This document shows positions 25,749-34,544 of a stretch of DNA of 64,000 nucleotides, piece after piece; the first letter of the stretch is position 1; each line of letters starts with the position of its first letter. The position numbers were made by a program, and so were the translations under genes. Under the pieces are notes generated by a model. It was not told the origin of the DNA, made no database searches, and worked only from the letters and a program-made list of their open reading frames with translations. This DNA is from an uncultured Pelagibacteraceae bacterium (GTDB lineage: Bacteria; Pseudomonadota; Alphaproteobacteria; Pelagibacterales; Pelagibacteraceae), in assembly GCA_902589315.1 (NCBI GenBank), contig CACISK010000002.1, forward strand, positions 1 to 64,000, read 5' to 3'.

Positions 25749-26924
25749 TTACTCAATAATTTTAAATTCGGATTTATATTTATCTGTAACCTTAAGCCCT
25801 AGACCTGGAACATTATCATCTAGATCTATCATTCCATCTATTGGAGCAGGATCACCTTCAAAAATATAATAAAATAGTTCGTTACCTATTTCCACGTCAT
25901 GAACTGGAAAAAACTCTGAGATAGGACAATTAAAATTCGACATTGTTAAATGATAGTTATGCATTTGACCTGCGTGTGGAATTACTGGCACTTGATAAGC
26001 CTCTGCAAGAGCGTTTATTTTCTGAGCGATTGTAAATCCACCAACTCTATTATTATCATATTGAATGTAGCTAACTGCTTTGAGGTCTAACAATTGTTTA
26101 AAACCAAATAGATTAAATTCATGTTCTCCCCCAGAAATTGGTATAGCGTTCATATTATTCAGTTCCGCATACCCATGAATATCATCAGCAATAACTGGTT
26201 CTTCTAACCATCTTGGATTAAATTTTACCAATTTAGGTATCATTCTTTTAGAATAATCTAGGTTCCAACCCATATAACATTCTAACATTAAGTCAGTATC
26301 ATCCCCGATTACTTCTCTTACAGCTTCTACAAGTTCAATGTTTTTTCTCATACCTTCAGGTCCATCTTTTGGTCCCCACCCAAATCTCATTTTAAACATT
26401 TTAAAACCTTGTTTTTTATATTTTTCAGCTTCATTTTGTAAATCTTTGATAGGTTGGCTATAAAGTTTTGATGCATAAACAGGTATCTTTTCTTTTGTTC
26501 TACCGCCTAACAATTTAAATACGGGTTTGTTAGTTAACTTTCCTAATATATCCCAAATAGCAATATCAATTGCAGATATTGCAACCATACCCAAACCTCT
26601 TCTTCCCCATGCATGAGTTCTTCTGTACATTTTTTCCCAGATGTAAGCGTAATCAAAAGGATCTTCCCCTATAACTAATGGTTTAAGATACTCATCAATA
26701 GTTTTTTTTACTAACTGAGGAACAAGAGCTGCATTACCAATTCCAATATGACCATCATCAGTTTCAATTTCACAAATTAACCATTCATGAAATCTGAAAG
26801 AACCCATGGTATCTGATTTTTCATAAAGTAAATCTGATGCATTTGTACAAAAATTATTTTGTGGAGGAACTGTTTTACCATTCCATTGATATACTTTTGT
26901 TCTTATATCTTTAATTTTAGACAT
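25749..26924 (-). CDS. Enolase-superfamily sugar-acid dehydratase (rhamnonate dehydratase-like)
   Basis: 391 residues of the mandelate racemase/muconate lactonizing group. Motifs: [18 protein letters not shown], a metal-ligand acid in [17 protein letters not shown], the second ligand in [11 protein letters not shown], the third in [13 protein letters not shown], and [15 protein letters not shown] with the catalytic histidine. These stretches match the L-rhamnonate dehydratase subgroup, which turns the acid into 2-keto-3-deoxy-L-rhamnonate. Other 6-deoxy or C5/C6 acids are possible. It directly follows the PdxA-like gene with no spacer (stop at 26925, start at 26924). Confidence 0.85.
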   Translation of the reverse strand: MSKIKDIRTKVYQWNGKTVPPQNNFCTNASDLLYEKSDTMGSFRFHEWLICEIETDDGHIGIGNAALVPQLVKKTIDEYLKPLVIGEDPFDYAYIWEKMYRRTHAWGRRGLGMVAISAIDIAIWDILGKLTNKPVFKLLGGRTKEKIPVYASKLYSQPIKDLQNEAEKYKKQGFKMFKMRFGWGPKDGPEGMRKNIELVEAVREVIGDDTDLMLECYMGWNLDYSKRMIPKLVKFNPRWLEEPVIADDIHGYAELNNMNAIPISGGEHEFNLFGFKQLLDLKAVSYIQYDNNRVGGFTIAQKINALAEAYQVPVIPHAGQMHNYHLTMSNFNCPISEFFPVHDVEIGNELFYYIFEGDPAPIDGMIDLDDNVPGLGLKVTDKYKSEFKIIE

Positions 26925-27917
26925 TTAATTTAAATTTTGAGCCATTCTTAATGCAATTTTAAACGATTGCAATGTAGGCTCCAAATTTGCCTGATTTTTT
27001 CCAGCAATATCAAATGCAGTTCCATGTGCAGGTGTTGTTATTGGAATTGGAAGACCGCCTTGAACTGTTACCCCTCTATCAAATCCAAAAGCCTTTAGTC
27101 CAGATTGAAGAGCATCATGATACATTCCAACAATGCAATCATGATTTTTATTTTTAAATGCTGTAATGAAAGAAGTATCACATGGTAAAGGACCATCAGC
27201 ATTAATACCAAGTTTTTTTGCTTCCTCTATTGCTGGTATTATCTCATCTTGTTCTTCAGTACCAAACTCTGCATGGGGGTTTAGAGCTTGTACAGCAACT
27301 CTTGGATTTTCTATACCATTTAATTTCATTGCTTCATTAATCAATTTTATAGGCTTCATTATTTTATCTTTCTTAATGTGCTGTGAAACTTCTTTGATAG
27401 GTATATGAGATGTCACTCGAGCAGTCCAAAAATTATCTACAACATTAAATTCACAAAAAAAATTTTTTACGTTTAACTTATCAGCCATATGATGTAATTC
27501 GTCATCAAATTTACATCCACCTAATTTTAAGCTTGTCTTATTAAAAGGACCAAAATTTATAGCATCAATTTTTTTTTCTTTCGCAAGTTCTAGTGCTAAA
27601 TTTAATGCATTTAAAACTGTTTCTCCAGATTCTGCAGAGCACTCTGATAAATTGTAATCTTTGTTCCTACCCTTAGAGATATCTAAAAAATATTTATTTT
27701 TTTTTTCAAAATTTATGTCATCAAAATCAGTAACAATTTCTAGGTCTGAATTATTTCCTGAAATTTTATCTCCAGAATTTAGAATATTTTGTTCTCCAAT
27801 TACAGTAATGTTCGCATTCGATAGTTCGTTTTGGGTCAAAAGTTTTGATATAAGTTCTGGTCCAATACCTGATGGATCTCCAAGCAATAAAGCAATATTT
27901 TTTTTCTTATTTGTCAT
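26925..27917 (-). CDS. PdxA-family dehydrogenase
   Basis: 330 residues. PdxA oxidises 4-phosphohydroxythreonine; catabolic PdxA2 enzymes act on 4-phospho-threonate or erythronate. Motifs visible: LLGDPSGIGPELISKLL, RVTSHIPIKEVSQHI with a metal histidine, ALNPHAEFGTEEQDEI, and IVGMYHDALQSGLKAFGFDRGVTV-type ending with GTAFDIAGKNQAN. Because it neighbours a sugar-acid dehydratase and a tricarboxylate-type transporter rather than pyridoxine genes, a catabolic role is more likely. It is divergent from tctC across a 69-base gap. Confidence 0.82.
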   Translation of the reverse strand: MTNKKKNIALLLGDPSGIGPELISKLLTQNELSNANITVIGEQNILNSGDKISGNNSDLEIVTDFDDINFEKKNKYFLDISKGRNKDYNLSECSAESGETVLNALNLALELAKEKKIDAINFGPFNKTSLKLGGCKFDDELHHMADKLNVKNFFCEFNVVDNFWTARVTSHIPIKEVSQHIKKDKIMKPIKLINEAMKLNGIENPRVAVQALNPHAEFGTEEQDEIIPAIEEAKKLGINADGPLPCDTSFITAFKNKNHDCIVGMYHDALQSGLKAFGFDRGVTVQGGLPIPITTPAHGTAFDIAGKNQANLEPTLQSFKIALRMAQNLN

Positions 27918-27928
27918 CTTTTTTCTTA

Positions 27929-27941
27929 CTGTTTCTAACAG
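27929..27941. promoter_or_regulatory. Inverted repeat in the pdxA-like/tctC divergent gap
   Basis: CTGTT-TCT-AACAG, a 5-bp inverted repeat centred 52 bases before the tctC ATG. Candidate operator for the divergent operons; short enough to arise by chance. Confidence 0.22.
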
Positions 27942-27986
27942 ATTATGATTAAATATTTAAATATAAATTAACTTAAGAGGGAAATA

Positions 27987-28961
27987 ATGAAAAAAAGCTT
28001 TAAACTATTTTTAGCTGCTGCTTTTTTAGTAACTGAATTTTTTGTTGTAGCACTTCCACTTATGATTACATCTGCAAAAGCAGATGGTCATCCAATACAA
28101 GCAATTACTCATGCTGGTTTTGGCGGTGGAACAGATGTTACTACGAGAATGATGTTGTTAAGAGCAAGAAGAGTTTTAAAACAAGACATGCAATTAGTTA
28201 ATAAAAAAGGTGGTGGTGGAGCTGCATCTATGGACTATATGATGACACTTCCTGCTGACGGTAATCACACTTTGACTTGGACTACTGGTCACGCAGTATC
28301 AATGGCTTTAGGTAAAACAAAAGTCAAAATAAGTGATATGCAACCGCTAGCTAGAGGAACTGATGATCCTCAACTATTTGTTGTTAACTGTAATAATGAC
28401 ATCAAAGATGCTAAGAAATTTATTAGCACGCAAAAATCAAAATCACTAAAATATGGAACAACTCATACTGGTGGAATTGATGATGTTAGTGCAATTGCAT
28501 TTACTAAAAAAGGTGGATTAAAAGATCCAACTATTGTTGCTTACAAAGGTGTTGCGCCAATTAAAACTAACCTAATCAAGGGTGATATTGATGTAGGAGT
28601 TTTAAATTTAGGTGAAGCCCTAACTGAAATTAATGAAGGCAAACTTTGTGTTTCAGTTGTATTAGCAAATAATAGAATGGCTAAAATAGGAGACTCTCCT
28701 ACAGCAAAAGAATTAGGGATACCTGTTTCTTTATCTACTGTTAGAGGTTTCGTGACTAAAAAAGGTGCTCCAGCAGATAGAGTTAAACAACTAGAAGCTG
28801 GAATGATGAAAGCTATGAGCCACAACTACTATAAAAATTTCCTAACAGAAATTGGTCTTGATGAGACTAGTGTTGTAGGTGCAGATGAATGGGGCAAGCA
28901 AATGGAAGAAATGCTTGCTGAAATGACAGCTCAACTCAAAGCATTGGGTTACATTAATTAA
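27987..28961 (+). CDS. tctC: Tripartite tricarboxylate transporter binding protein TctC
   Basis: 324 residues. Periplasmic solute receptor of the TTT family. A long signal peptide runs to about residue 32 (hydrophobic FFVVALPLMITSA then KADGH). The family core is visible as HAGFGGGTDVTTRMMLLRARRVL, NKKGGGGAASMDYMMT and LKYGTTHTGGIDDVS; the ligand (a carboxylate such as a sugar acid or tricarboxylate) is unknown. AAGAGGG lies upstream of the ATG. Followed within 18 bases by tctB, whose start carries a terminator-like hairpin. Confidence 0.9.
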   Translation: MKKSFKLFLAAAFLVTEFFVVALPLMITSAKADGHPIQAITHAGFGGGTDVTTRMMLLRARRVLKQDMQLVNKKGGGGAASMDYMMTLPADGNHTLTWTTGHAVSMALGKTKVKISDMQPLARGTDDPQLFVVNCNNDIKDAKKFISTQKSKSLKYGTTHTGGIDDVSAIAFTKKGGLKDPTIVAYKGVAPIKTNLIKGDIDVGVLNLGEALTEINEGKLCVSVVLANNRMAKIGDSPTAKELGIPVSLSTVRGFVTKKGAPADRVKQLEAGMMKAMSHNYYKNFLTEIGLDETSVVGADEWGKQMEEMLAEMTAQLKALGYIN

Positions 28962-28979
28962 TAAATTTTGTACATTTAA

Positions 28980-29486
28980 ATGAATGATGTACATAACGAA
29001 AAAGGGACAAACAAAAGTTTGTCCCTTTTTTTTAAAAGTTCATTCATTGTATCAGTTGTAATAATAGTAATTTCTTCAATTCTATTATACTTTACGTTTA
29101 CTTTTGACATAGTACCTCCTATATTAAATAGAGGTATACAGCCAGCAACATTTCCAAAGGCCCTATTAATTTTAATTATTGCCCTAACTTTATTAACTTA
29201 TTTTATTTCTCTTAAAAATCCCTGGAAAAATGAAAAAAAATTACCTAATTCATTTTATATTACTTTGCTTTCATTTTTTGTTTTTATAACTGTTTCAAAA
29301 TTTTTAGATTTCTTTTTAGGCATAGCATTACTTTCAATCATAGTTTCTTACTTTTGGGGAGAAAGAAGAGTTACCTATTTGATAATGGTATCAATTATAT
29401 TTCCTTTAATTGTTTTTATATTTTTTGAAACAATTTTAGGATTACGATTTCCACCTGGAATTATTACAAATCTTTATTACGGATAA
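28980..29486 (+). CDS. tctB: Tripartite tricarboxylate transporter small membrane subunit TctB
   Basis: 168 residues, four membrane segments as expected for TctB, with the conserved GIQPATFPKALLILII loop. The ATG at 28980 gives a 19-residue hydrophilic N-terminus before the first helix. That N-terminal part (codons 8-18) is encoded by a perfect terminator hairpin at 29001-29033. No Shine-Dalgarno sequence is seen. The alternative TTG at 29019 lies inside the hairpin. TctA follows one base after the stop, so B and A are cotranscribed. Confidence 0.85.
   Translation: MNDVHNEKGTNKSLSLFFKSSFIVSVVIIVISSILLYFTFTFDIVPPILNRGIQPATFPKALLILIIALTLLTYFISLKNPWKNEKKLPNSFYITLLSFFVFITVSKFLDFFLGIALLSIIVSYFWGERRVTYLIMVSIIFPLIVFIFFETILGLRFPPGIITNLYYG
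29001..29033 (+). terminator. Intrinsic terminator inside the start of tctB
   Basis: GGGACAAAC (29004-29012), AAAA loop and GTTTGTCCC (29017-29025), extended by A/T pairs, then eight T residues. All hallmarks of a rho-independent terminator, yet within the tctB reading frame from its only ATG. It also lies about 40 bases after the tctC stop, so it may end most tctC transcripts. Confidence 0.78.
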
Positions 29487-29487
29487 A

Positions 29488-30957
29488 ATGGAAAATTTAG
29501 GTTTAATCTTTGCTCCTTTATTTAGCTATAAATTATTAATTGTTTTATTTTTTGGAACAATTTTTGGATTAATTCTTGGAGTTCTTCCTGGACTAGGACC
29601 AACAACAGGTGGTGCTTTAATATTACCATTTACGATGACGCTAGATCCACTATCTGCAATTGTATTACTAACTGCAATTTATTGTGCAGGAACTTATGGG
29701 GGTGCGATTACCGCAATTTTAATAAATACCCCTGGAACCCCTGCAGCAGCAGCCACATGTTTGGATGGTTACCCTTTAGCACAAAAAGGAGAAGCCGGAA
29801 GAGCTTTAGGTATGGCTACTGTTTCAAGCGTAATTGGTGGAATTGCTAGTGTTATAGTTCTTATATTTTTTGCTCCTTTACTTGCAAATTTAGCTTACGA
29901 ATTCGGTCAACCTGAATATTTTGCGCTAGCAATCTTTGGATTAACTATGCTTGCATCAATTGGTGAAGGTAGTCCTATTAAAAATTTAATTGCTGGTGCT
30001 TTTGGAATTCTAATTTCAACTGTTGGTAAAGATTTTATGACATCTATAGATAGGTTTACATTTGGAATTAATGAATTGACCGAAGGAATTGGTTTTATTC
30101 CAGTAGTAGTAGGTTTATTTGCTATTAGTGAAATGTTAACTCAATCTACTTTAATTAATCAAATATTTAATAGAGTGGCTTTAAAGGCAGTTAAACTTCC
30201 ATCAATCGATGATTATAAAAAAACTTGGAAAACAATAATTAGATCTAGCGGCATAGGATCATTCATTGGTGTTTTACCAGCAGAGGGAGGAACTGTTGCA
30301 TCATTAATAGGATATGCTGAAGCAAAAAGATGGTCAAAAAAACCTGAGGATTTTGGAAAAGGATCAATTGAAGGAATAGCTGGAGCTGAAGCAGCAAATA
30401 ATGCTGCTACCGGAGGAGCCATGGTTCCAACGCTAGCTTTAGGTATTCCTGGTAGTGCGACTACAGCAGTAATACTTACAGGATTAATCATACATGGTGT
30501 AAGACCGGGTCCAGATTTATTTAGAGAGCAACCTGAGTTTCTTTATGGAATATTTGGATCAATGCTAATTGCAAATATTTTATTCTTCGTATTAGGATTT
30601 TTTGGAGCTAAAATATTTGCAAGAATAACTCTAGTTCCGAATAAATTATTATGGCCGATGATTTTTGCAGTTTCTGTTTGTGGAACATATTCTTTAAATC
30701 AGTCAATTATTGATGTTTGGTTGATGCTATTATTTGGAGTTATTGGTTTCTTTATGAGAAGATATGGATTTTCAGTTGTGCCTGTAATTATAGGTTTAAT
30801 TTTAGGTGAATTGGTAGAGGGAACTTTAAGACAATCGCTTGTTATTTTCGATGGAAACTGGTTAATGTTTCTCCAAAGACCTATTGCATTAACATTTTTT
30901 GTTTTATCTTTAATTGCTTTAAGTTTTCCATTAATAAAGAGAAAGAAAAAAAAATGA
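29488..30957 (+). CDS. tctA: Tripartite tricarboxylate transporter large membrane subunit TctA
   Basis: 489 residues, about eleven membrane segments, the normal size for TctA. Signatures include LPGLGPTTGGALILPFTM, CAGTYGGAITAILINTPG followed by TPAAAATCLDGYPLA, and IPGSATTAVILTGLIIHG. It forms the inner-membrane channel with TctB and accepts solute from TctC, driven by an ion gradient. The stop overlaps the SDR gene start by four bases (ATGA), linking transport and catabolism in one operon. Confidence 0.93.
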   Translation: MENLGLIFAPLFSYKLLIVLFFGTIFGLILGVLPGLGPTTGGALILPFTMTLDPLSAIVLLTAIYCAGTYGGAITAILINTPGTPAAAATCLDGYPLAQKGEAGRALGMATVSSVIGGIASVIVLIFFAPLLANLAYEFGQPEYFALAIFGLTMLASIGEGSPIKNLIAGAFGILISTVGKDFMTSIDRFTFGINELTEGIGFIPVVVGLFAISEMLTQSTLINQIFNRVALKAVKLPSIDDYKKTWKTIIRSSGIGSFIGVLPAEGGTVASLIGYAEAKRWSKKPEDFGKGSIEGIAGAEAANNAATGGAMVPTLALGIPGSATTAVILTGLIIHGVRPGPDLFREQPEFLYGIFGSMLIANILFFVLGFFGAKIFARITLVPNKLLWPMIFAVSVCGTYSLNQSIIDVWLMLLFGVIGFFMRRYGFSVVPVIIGLILGELVEGTLRQSLVIFDGNWLMFLQRPIALTFFVLSLIALSFPLIKRKKKK

Positions 30958-31703
30958 TAAAGTTTGATCTAAGTAACAGAGTTGCAGTTATAACAGGTGG
31001 AGCTCAAGGTTTTGGATTTGCAATAGCGGAAAGATTCATTCAATCAGGAGCAAAAGTTGTTATATGGGATATTGATGAACAAGAAGCAAAGAAAGCTGTT
31101 GAAAAAATAAATTCAGAAAGCATAAGTTATAAAATTGTAAATGTATGTAACTTTGAAGAGATTTCTAAAAGCTTAAAAGATATTGAGACTGAACATAATA
31201 AAATAGATATCTTTATAAACAATGCTGGGATAACTGGCATGAACAAAACAGTTGCAGAATATCCTATTGAGGAATGGGAAAAAGTAATTCAATTAAATTT
31301 AAATGCAGTATTTTACTGTTGCAAAGCAGTTGTTCCTTATTTGGAAAAAAATAATTATGGAAGAATAGTTAATATTGCATCAATTGCTGGAAAAGAAGGC
31401 AATCCTAATGCTGGAGCTTATAGCACATCAAAAGCTGGAGTTATTGGTTTAACAAAATCTCTAGGAAAAGAATTAGCATTAAAAAATATAGCAGTAAATT
31501 GTGTAACACCAGCGGCTGCAAAAACAAGAATATTTGATCAAATGACCGAAGAGCATATAAATTACATGCTTTCAAAGATTCCAAGAAATAAGTTTGCAAA
31601 AGTTAATGAATTGGCTTCTTTAGTAACTTATTTAGCTAGTGAAGAAAACTCTTTTGCAACTGCAGCAGTGTTTGATCTAAGCGGGGGAAGAGCTACTTAT
31701 TAA
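30954..31703 (+). CDS. Short-chain dehydrogenase/reductase
   Basis: 249 residues, classical SDR. The cofactor motif AVITGGAQGFGFAIA, NNAGITG, the catalytic serine in IVNIASIAGKEG and the YxxxK motif YSTSKAGVIGLTKS are all present, and the aspartate in VVIWDIDEQ suggests NAD rather than NADP. The KTRIFDQMTEEHINYML segment suggests a relation to 2-keto-3-deoxy-L-fuconate or glucose-type dehydrogenases. It overlaps tctA by four bases. In this operon it probably oxidises the imported acid or its keto-deoxy product. Confidence 0.87.
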   Translation: MIKFDLSNRVAVITGGAQGFGFAIAERFIQSGAKVVIWDIDEQEAKKAVEKINSESISYKIVNVCNFEEISKSLKDIETEHNKIDIFINNAGITGMNKTVAEYPIEEWEKVIQLNLNAVFYCCKAVVPYLEKNNYGRIVNIASIAGKEGNPNAGAYSTSKAGVIGLTKSLGKELALKNIAVNCVTPAAAKTRIFDQMTEEHINYMLSKIPRNKFAKVNELASLVTYLASEENSFATAAVFDLSGGRATY

Positions 31704-31727
31704 TGTATTTAATTTAATATTTTTTTT

Positions 31728-32756
31728 ATGAAATACTCTGCATCCAAAAATAGATACTCAAATATGTTATATAGGACATGCGGTGACAGCGGTGTAAAAT
31801 TACCTTTAATAAGCTTGGGTCTTTGGCATAATTTTGGAGCCAAAATCCCGCTTTCAAATATTAAAAAAATCTTATTTTACGCTTTTGATAGAGGTATTAC
31901 TCATTTTGATTTGGCGAATAATTATGGCCCACCATATGGAAGTACTGAAATTAATTTTGGAAAAATAATAAGTAAAGACTTAAAAAAATATAGAGACGAA
32001 CTCATCATATCATCTAAAGCTGGTTATGATATGTGGGAAGGACCATATGGAGAATGGGGATCAAAAAAACATATTATCGCAAGTTGTGATCAAAGTTTAA
32101 AAAGAATGAAAGTTGATTATTTTGACATATTTTATTCACATAGATTTGACCCAAATACACCTTTAGAAGAGACAGCAGATGCCTTAGAAAGTATTTATAA
32201 ATCTGGAAAAGCTTTATATATTGGCATTTCATCTTATTCCTCCAAAAAGACAAATCAAATTTACAAAATTTTAAAATCAAGAAATATTAAATTGTTTATT
32301 CATCAACCATCATATTCGTTAATAAATAGATGGATTGAAAAAGATTTAACTAAGACAATAAGAAAACTAAAAATTGGATGTATTGCTTTTTCTCCACTAG
32401 CTCAAGGAATGCTATCAGATAAATATTTAAAAAAGATACCTAAAGTTTCAAGAGCAAGTGATATTACATCATACTTAGATAAATCTTTAATAACAAAAAA
32501 AAACTTAAAGATTGTTTCTGATTTAAATAAGATTGCAATTAAAAGAGGGCAATCTTTATCTCAAATGGCAATTTCTTGGGTTTTATCAAATAATTATGTA
32601 ACATCTGCTCTAATAGGAGTTAGAAGTTTAAAACAATTAAAAGAAAATTTGGAAAGTCTAAACAAACTTAGTTTTTCAGCCTCTGAAATGAAAATAATTA
32701 ATAAAACTGCAAAAGATGGTAATATTAACATCTGGAAGCAGTCAAGCTCATATTAA
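31728..32756 (+). CDS. Aldo/keto reductase (YghZ/Gpr-like)
   Basis: 342 residues. An AKR of the YghZ group, whose best known member reduces L-glyceraldehyde 3-phosphate and small aldehydes. Visible are THFDLANNYGPPYGSTE with the catalytic aspartate and tyrosine, the lysine in ISSKAGYDMW, GEWGSKKHII, DYFDIFYSHRFDPNTPLEE with the catalytic histidine, and the cofactor stretch IGVRSLKQLKENL. The GEWGSKKH and YSHRFDPNTP strings are typical of that group. It sits between the SDR and ROK kinase in the tct operon and may deal with an aldehyde formed there. Confidence 0.85.
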   Translation: MKYSASKNRYSNMLYRTCGDSGVKLPLISLGLWHNFGAKIPLSNIKKILFYAFDRGITHFDLANNYGPPYGSTEINFGKIISKDLKKYRDELIISSKAGYDMWEGPYGEWGSKKHIIASCDQSLKRMKVDYFDIFYSHRFDPNTPLEETADALESIYKSGKALYIGISSYSSKKTNQIYKILKSRNIKLFIHQPSYSLINRWIEKDLTKTIRKLKIGCIAFSPLAQGMLSDKYLKKIPKVSRASDITSYLDKSLITKKNLKIVSDLNKIAIKRGQSLSQMAISWVLSNNYVTSALIGVRSLKQLKENLESLNKLSFSASEMKIINKTAKDGNINIWKQSSSY

Positions 32757-32757
32757 A

Positions 32758-33666
32758 ATGTATATTGGTATTGATTTAGGTGGAACTAAAACAGAGTCCA
32801 TTATATTAGATAAAAAAGGTAATGAGTTAGAGAGAATAAGAAAATCAACCCCAAAAAATTACAACGGTACACTTGATATAGTTTGTGAACTAGTAAATTA
32901 TTTAGAGAATAAATATAAATCTAAATGTAGTGTAGGTGTAGGTTCTCCTGGAGCTCTTTCTTTTGAAAATGACTGTATAAAAGGTGGTAATTCAACATGG
33001 CTAAATAATAGACCATTAAAAAAAGATTTAGAACTTAGATTAAATCGAAATATTTTTTTAGAAAATGATGCAAATTGTTTTGCATTGTCGGAGTCAATTG
33101 ATGGAGCAGGAAAAAATGATGAAGTTGTTTTTGGAGTAATAATCGGAACAGGAGTTGGCGGTGGTCTTGTTATAAACAATAAAATTATCAATGGTCATAA
33201 TAACATAACAGGAGAGTGGGGCCATAATCAGATGCCATTGGGCTCAAATGACAAATGGAATAGACATGATTGTTATTGTGGAAAAAAAGGATGTATAGAG
33301 ACTTTTTTATCGGGCCCAGGTTTCTCAAGACATTTTTATGATATGTTTAAAATTAATCTCGATGCTAAAATTATACAAGATAATGCTAATAATGGAGATG
33401 AAAAATCTTTAGAATTTATTTCTCAATATCTAGATTATCTAGCAAGAGGACTTTCACAAGTCATAAATATTGTTGATCCTGGAGCTATAGTTTTAGGTGG
33501 AGGTGTTTCAAATATGAAGCAAATTTATAAGAATATAAATCCTAAATTAAAAAAATATGTGTTTAGCGACACTGTAAATACAAAAGTATTAAAACATATT
33601 CACGGTGACTCTAGCGGAGTAAGAGGAGCTGCTGATCTAGGAAGATCTAGTGAATTAAATCAATAA
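32758..33666 (+). CDS. ROK-family sugar kinase (fructokinase-like)
   Basis: 302 residues from the ATG at 32758, one base after the aldo/keto reductase stop. The frame extends to 32716 but that part overlaps the previous gene. ATP motif GIDLGGTKTESIIL, VGVGSPGAL, catalytic aspartate in LENDANCFAL, GVIIGTGVGGGLV, EWGHNQMP and the ROK zinc site HDCYCGKKGCIETFLSG are visible. There is no DNA-binding domain, so it is a kinase rather than a ROK repressor. Likely substrates are fructose, glucose or an amino sugar. Confidence 0.88.
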   Translation: MYIGIDLGGTKTESIILDKKGNELERIRKSTPKNYNGTLDIVCELVNYLENKYKSKCSVGVGSPGALSFENDCIKGGNSTWLNNRPLKKDLELRLNRNIFLENDANCFALSESIDGAGKNDEVVFGVIIGTGVGGGLVINNKIINGHNNITGEWGHNQMPLGSNDKWNRHDCYCGKKGCIETFLSGPGFSRHFYDMFKINLDAKIIQDNANNGDEKSLEFISQYLDYLARGLSQVINIVDPGAIVLGGGVSNMKQIYKNINPKLKKYVFSDTVNTKVLKHIHGDSSGVRGAADLGRSSELNQ

Positions 33667-33669
33667 AAT

Positions 33670-34530
33670 ATGAAAAAAGTTAAAATTGGTTTTATTGGAA
33701 TAGGTTTAATGGGATATCCAATGGCAAAAAATCTCCTCAAATCAAAATATCAAGTCAAAGTTTTTAATAGAACTAAAAGTAAAGCCCTTAAATTAAAAAA
33801 ATTTGGCGCAAAAGTATGTAATTCTTTAAAGGAAGTTGTTTCAGACCGAGATCTAATAATTACAATGTTATCTGATGATAAGGCTATAAAAAAAATATAT
33901 TTCAACTCAGAATTTTTAAAAAATTTAAAAGTAGGATCTACTGTTATAGATATGAGCTCTGCAAATCCAAAAACAGCAATTAATTTATCAAAATTATTAA
34001 AAAAATATAAAATTAATTTTTTAGACGCACCAGTTTCAGGAGGCACAAATGGTGCAGAGAATGCAAAGCTAGCCATAATGGTTGGTGGAGATAAGAAAGT
34101 TTTTTCTAAAAATTTAAATATACTTAAGAAATTAGGCAATCCTGTTCTAGTTGGAAAAAATTCAGCAGGTCAAATAGCAAAATTAGCTAATCAAATAATA
34201 GTTGGAATTACAATCGGATCTGTTGCAGAAGCAATTAAACTATCACAAAAAAATAACGTAAACCCAATTAATATTCTCAAAGCATTAAAAGGAGGATGGG
34301 CTGACAGTAAAGTTTTGCAAACTCACGGACTAAGAATGATTAAAAATGATTTTAAACCAAGAGGAAAAAATTTTTCGCAATTAAAAGATATGAATAACAT
34401 CATTGATTGTGCGAAAAATAAAAAGTTAGAATTACCTTTATCTAAAATAGTAAAAAAAATGTATAATAAGCTTGTTAAAAATGGTTTAGGTAATTATGAT
34501 CATAGTTCGTTATACAAAAGCTATAAATAA
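33670..34530 (+). CDS. 3-hydroxyisobutyrate dehydrogenase-family reductase (GarR-like)
   Basis: 286 residues, beta-hydroxyacid dehydrogenase family. Dinucleotide site IGFIGIGLMGYPMAKNLL, substrate loop FLDAPVSGGTNGAENAKL, and the catalytic lysine in GQIAKLANQIIVG. The early FNRTKSKA after the second strand suggests NADP preference. Closest to tartronate-semialdehyde/glyoxylate reductases in style. It is cotranscribed with the ROK kinase (three-base gap) and precedes the FAH gene; it could reduce a small semialdehyde from sugar-acid cleavage. A second, different family member lies at 48331. Confidence 0.86.
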   Translation: MKKVKIGFIGIGLMGYPMAKNLLKSKYQVKVFNRTKSKALKLKKFGAKVCNSLKEVVSDRDLIITMLSDDKAIKKIYFNSEFLKNLKVGSTVIDMSSANPKTAINLSKLLKKYKINFLDAPVSGGTNGAENAKLAIMVGGDKKVFSKNLNILKKLGNPVLVGKNSAGQIAKLANQIIVGITIGSVAEAIKLSQKNNVNPINILKALKGGWADSKVLQTHGLRMIKNDFKPRGKNFSQLKDMNNIIDCAKNKKLELPLSKIVKKMYNKLVKNGLGNYDHSSLYKSYK

Positions 34531-34544
34531 TTTTTGGAGATGAA

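Noticed and set aside
32758..33666. ROK-family repressor
   Set aside because: The protein starts at the ATP-binding motif with no N-terminal DNA-binding domain; it is a kinase.
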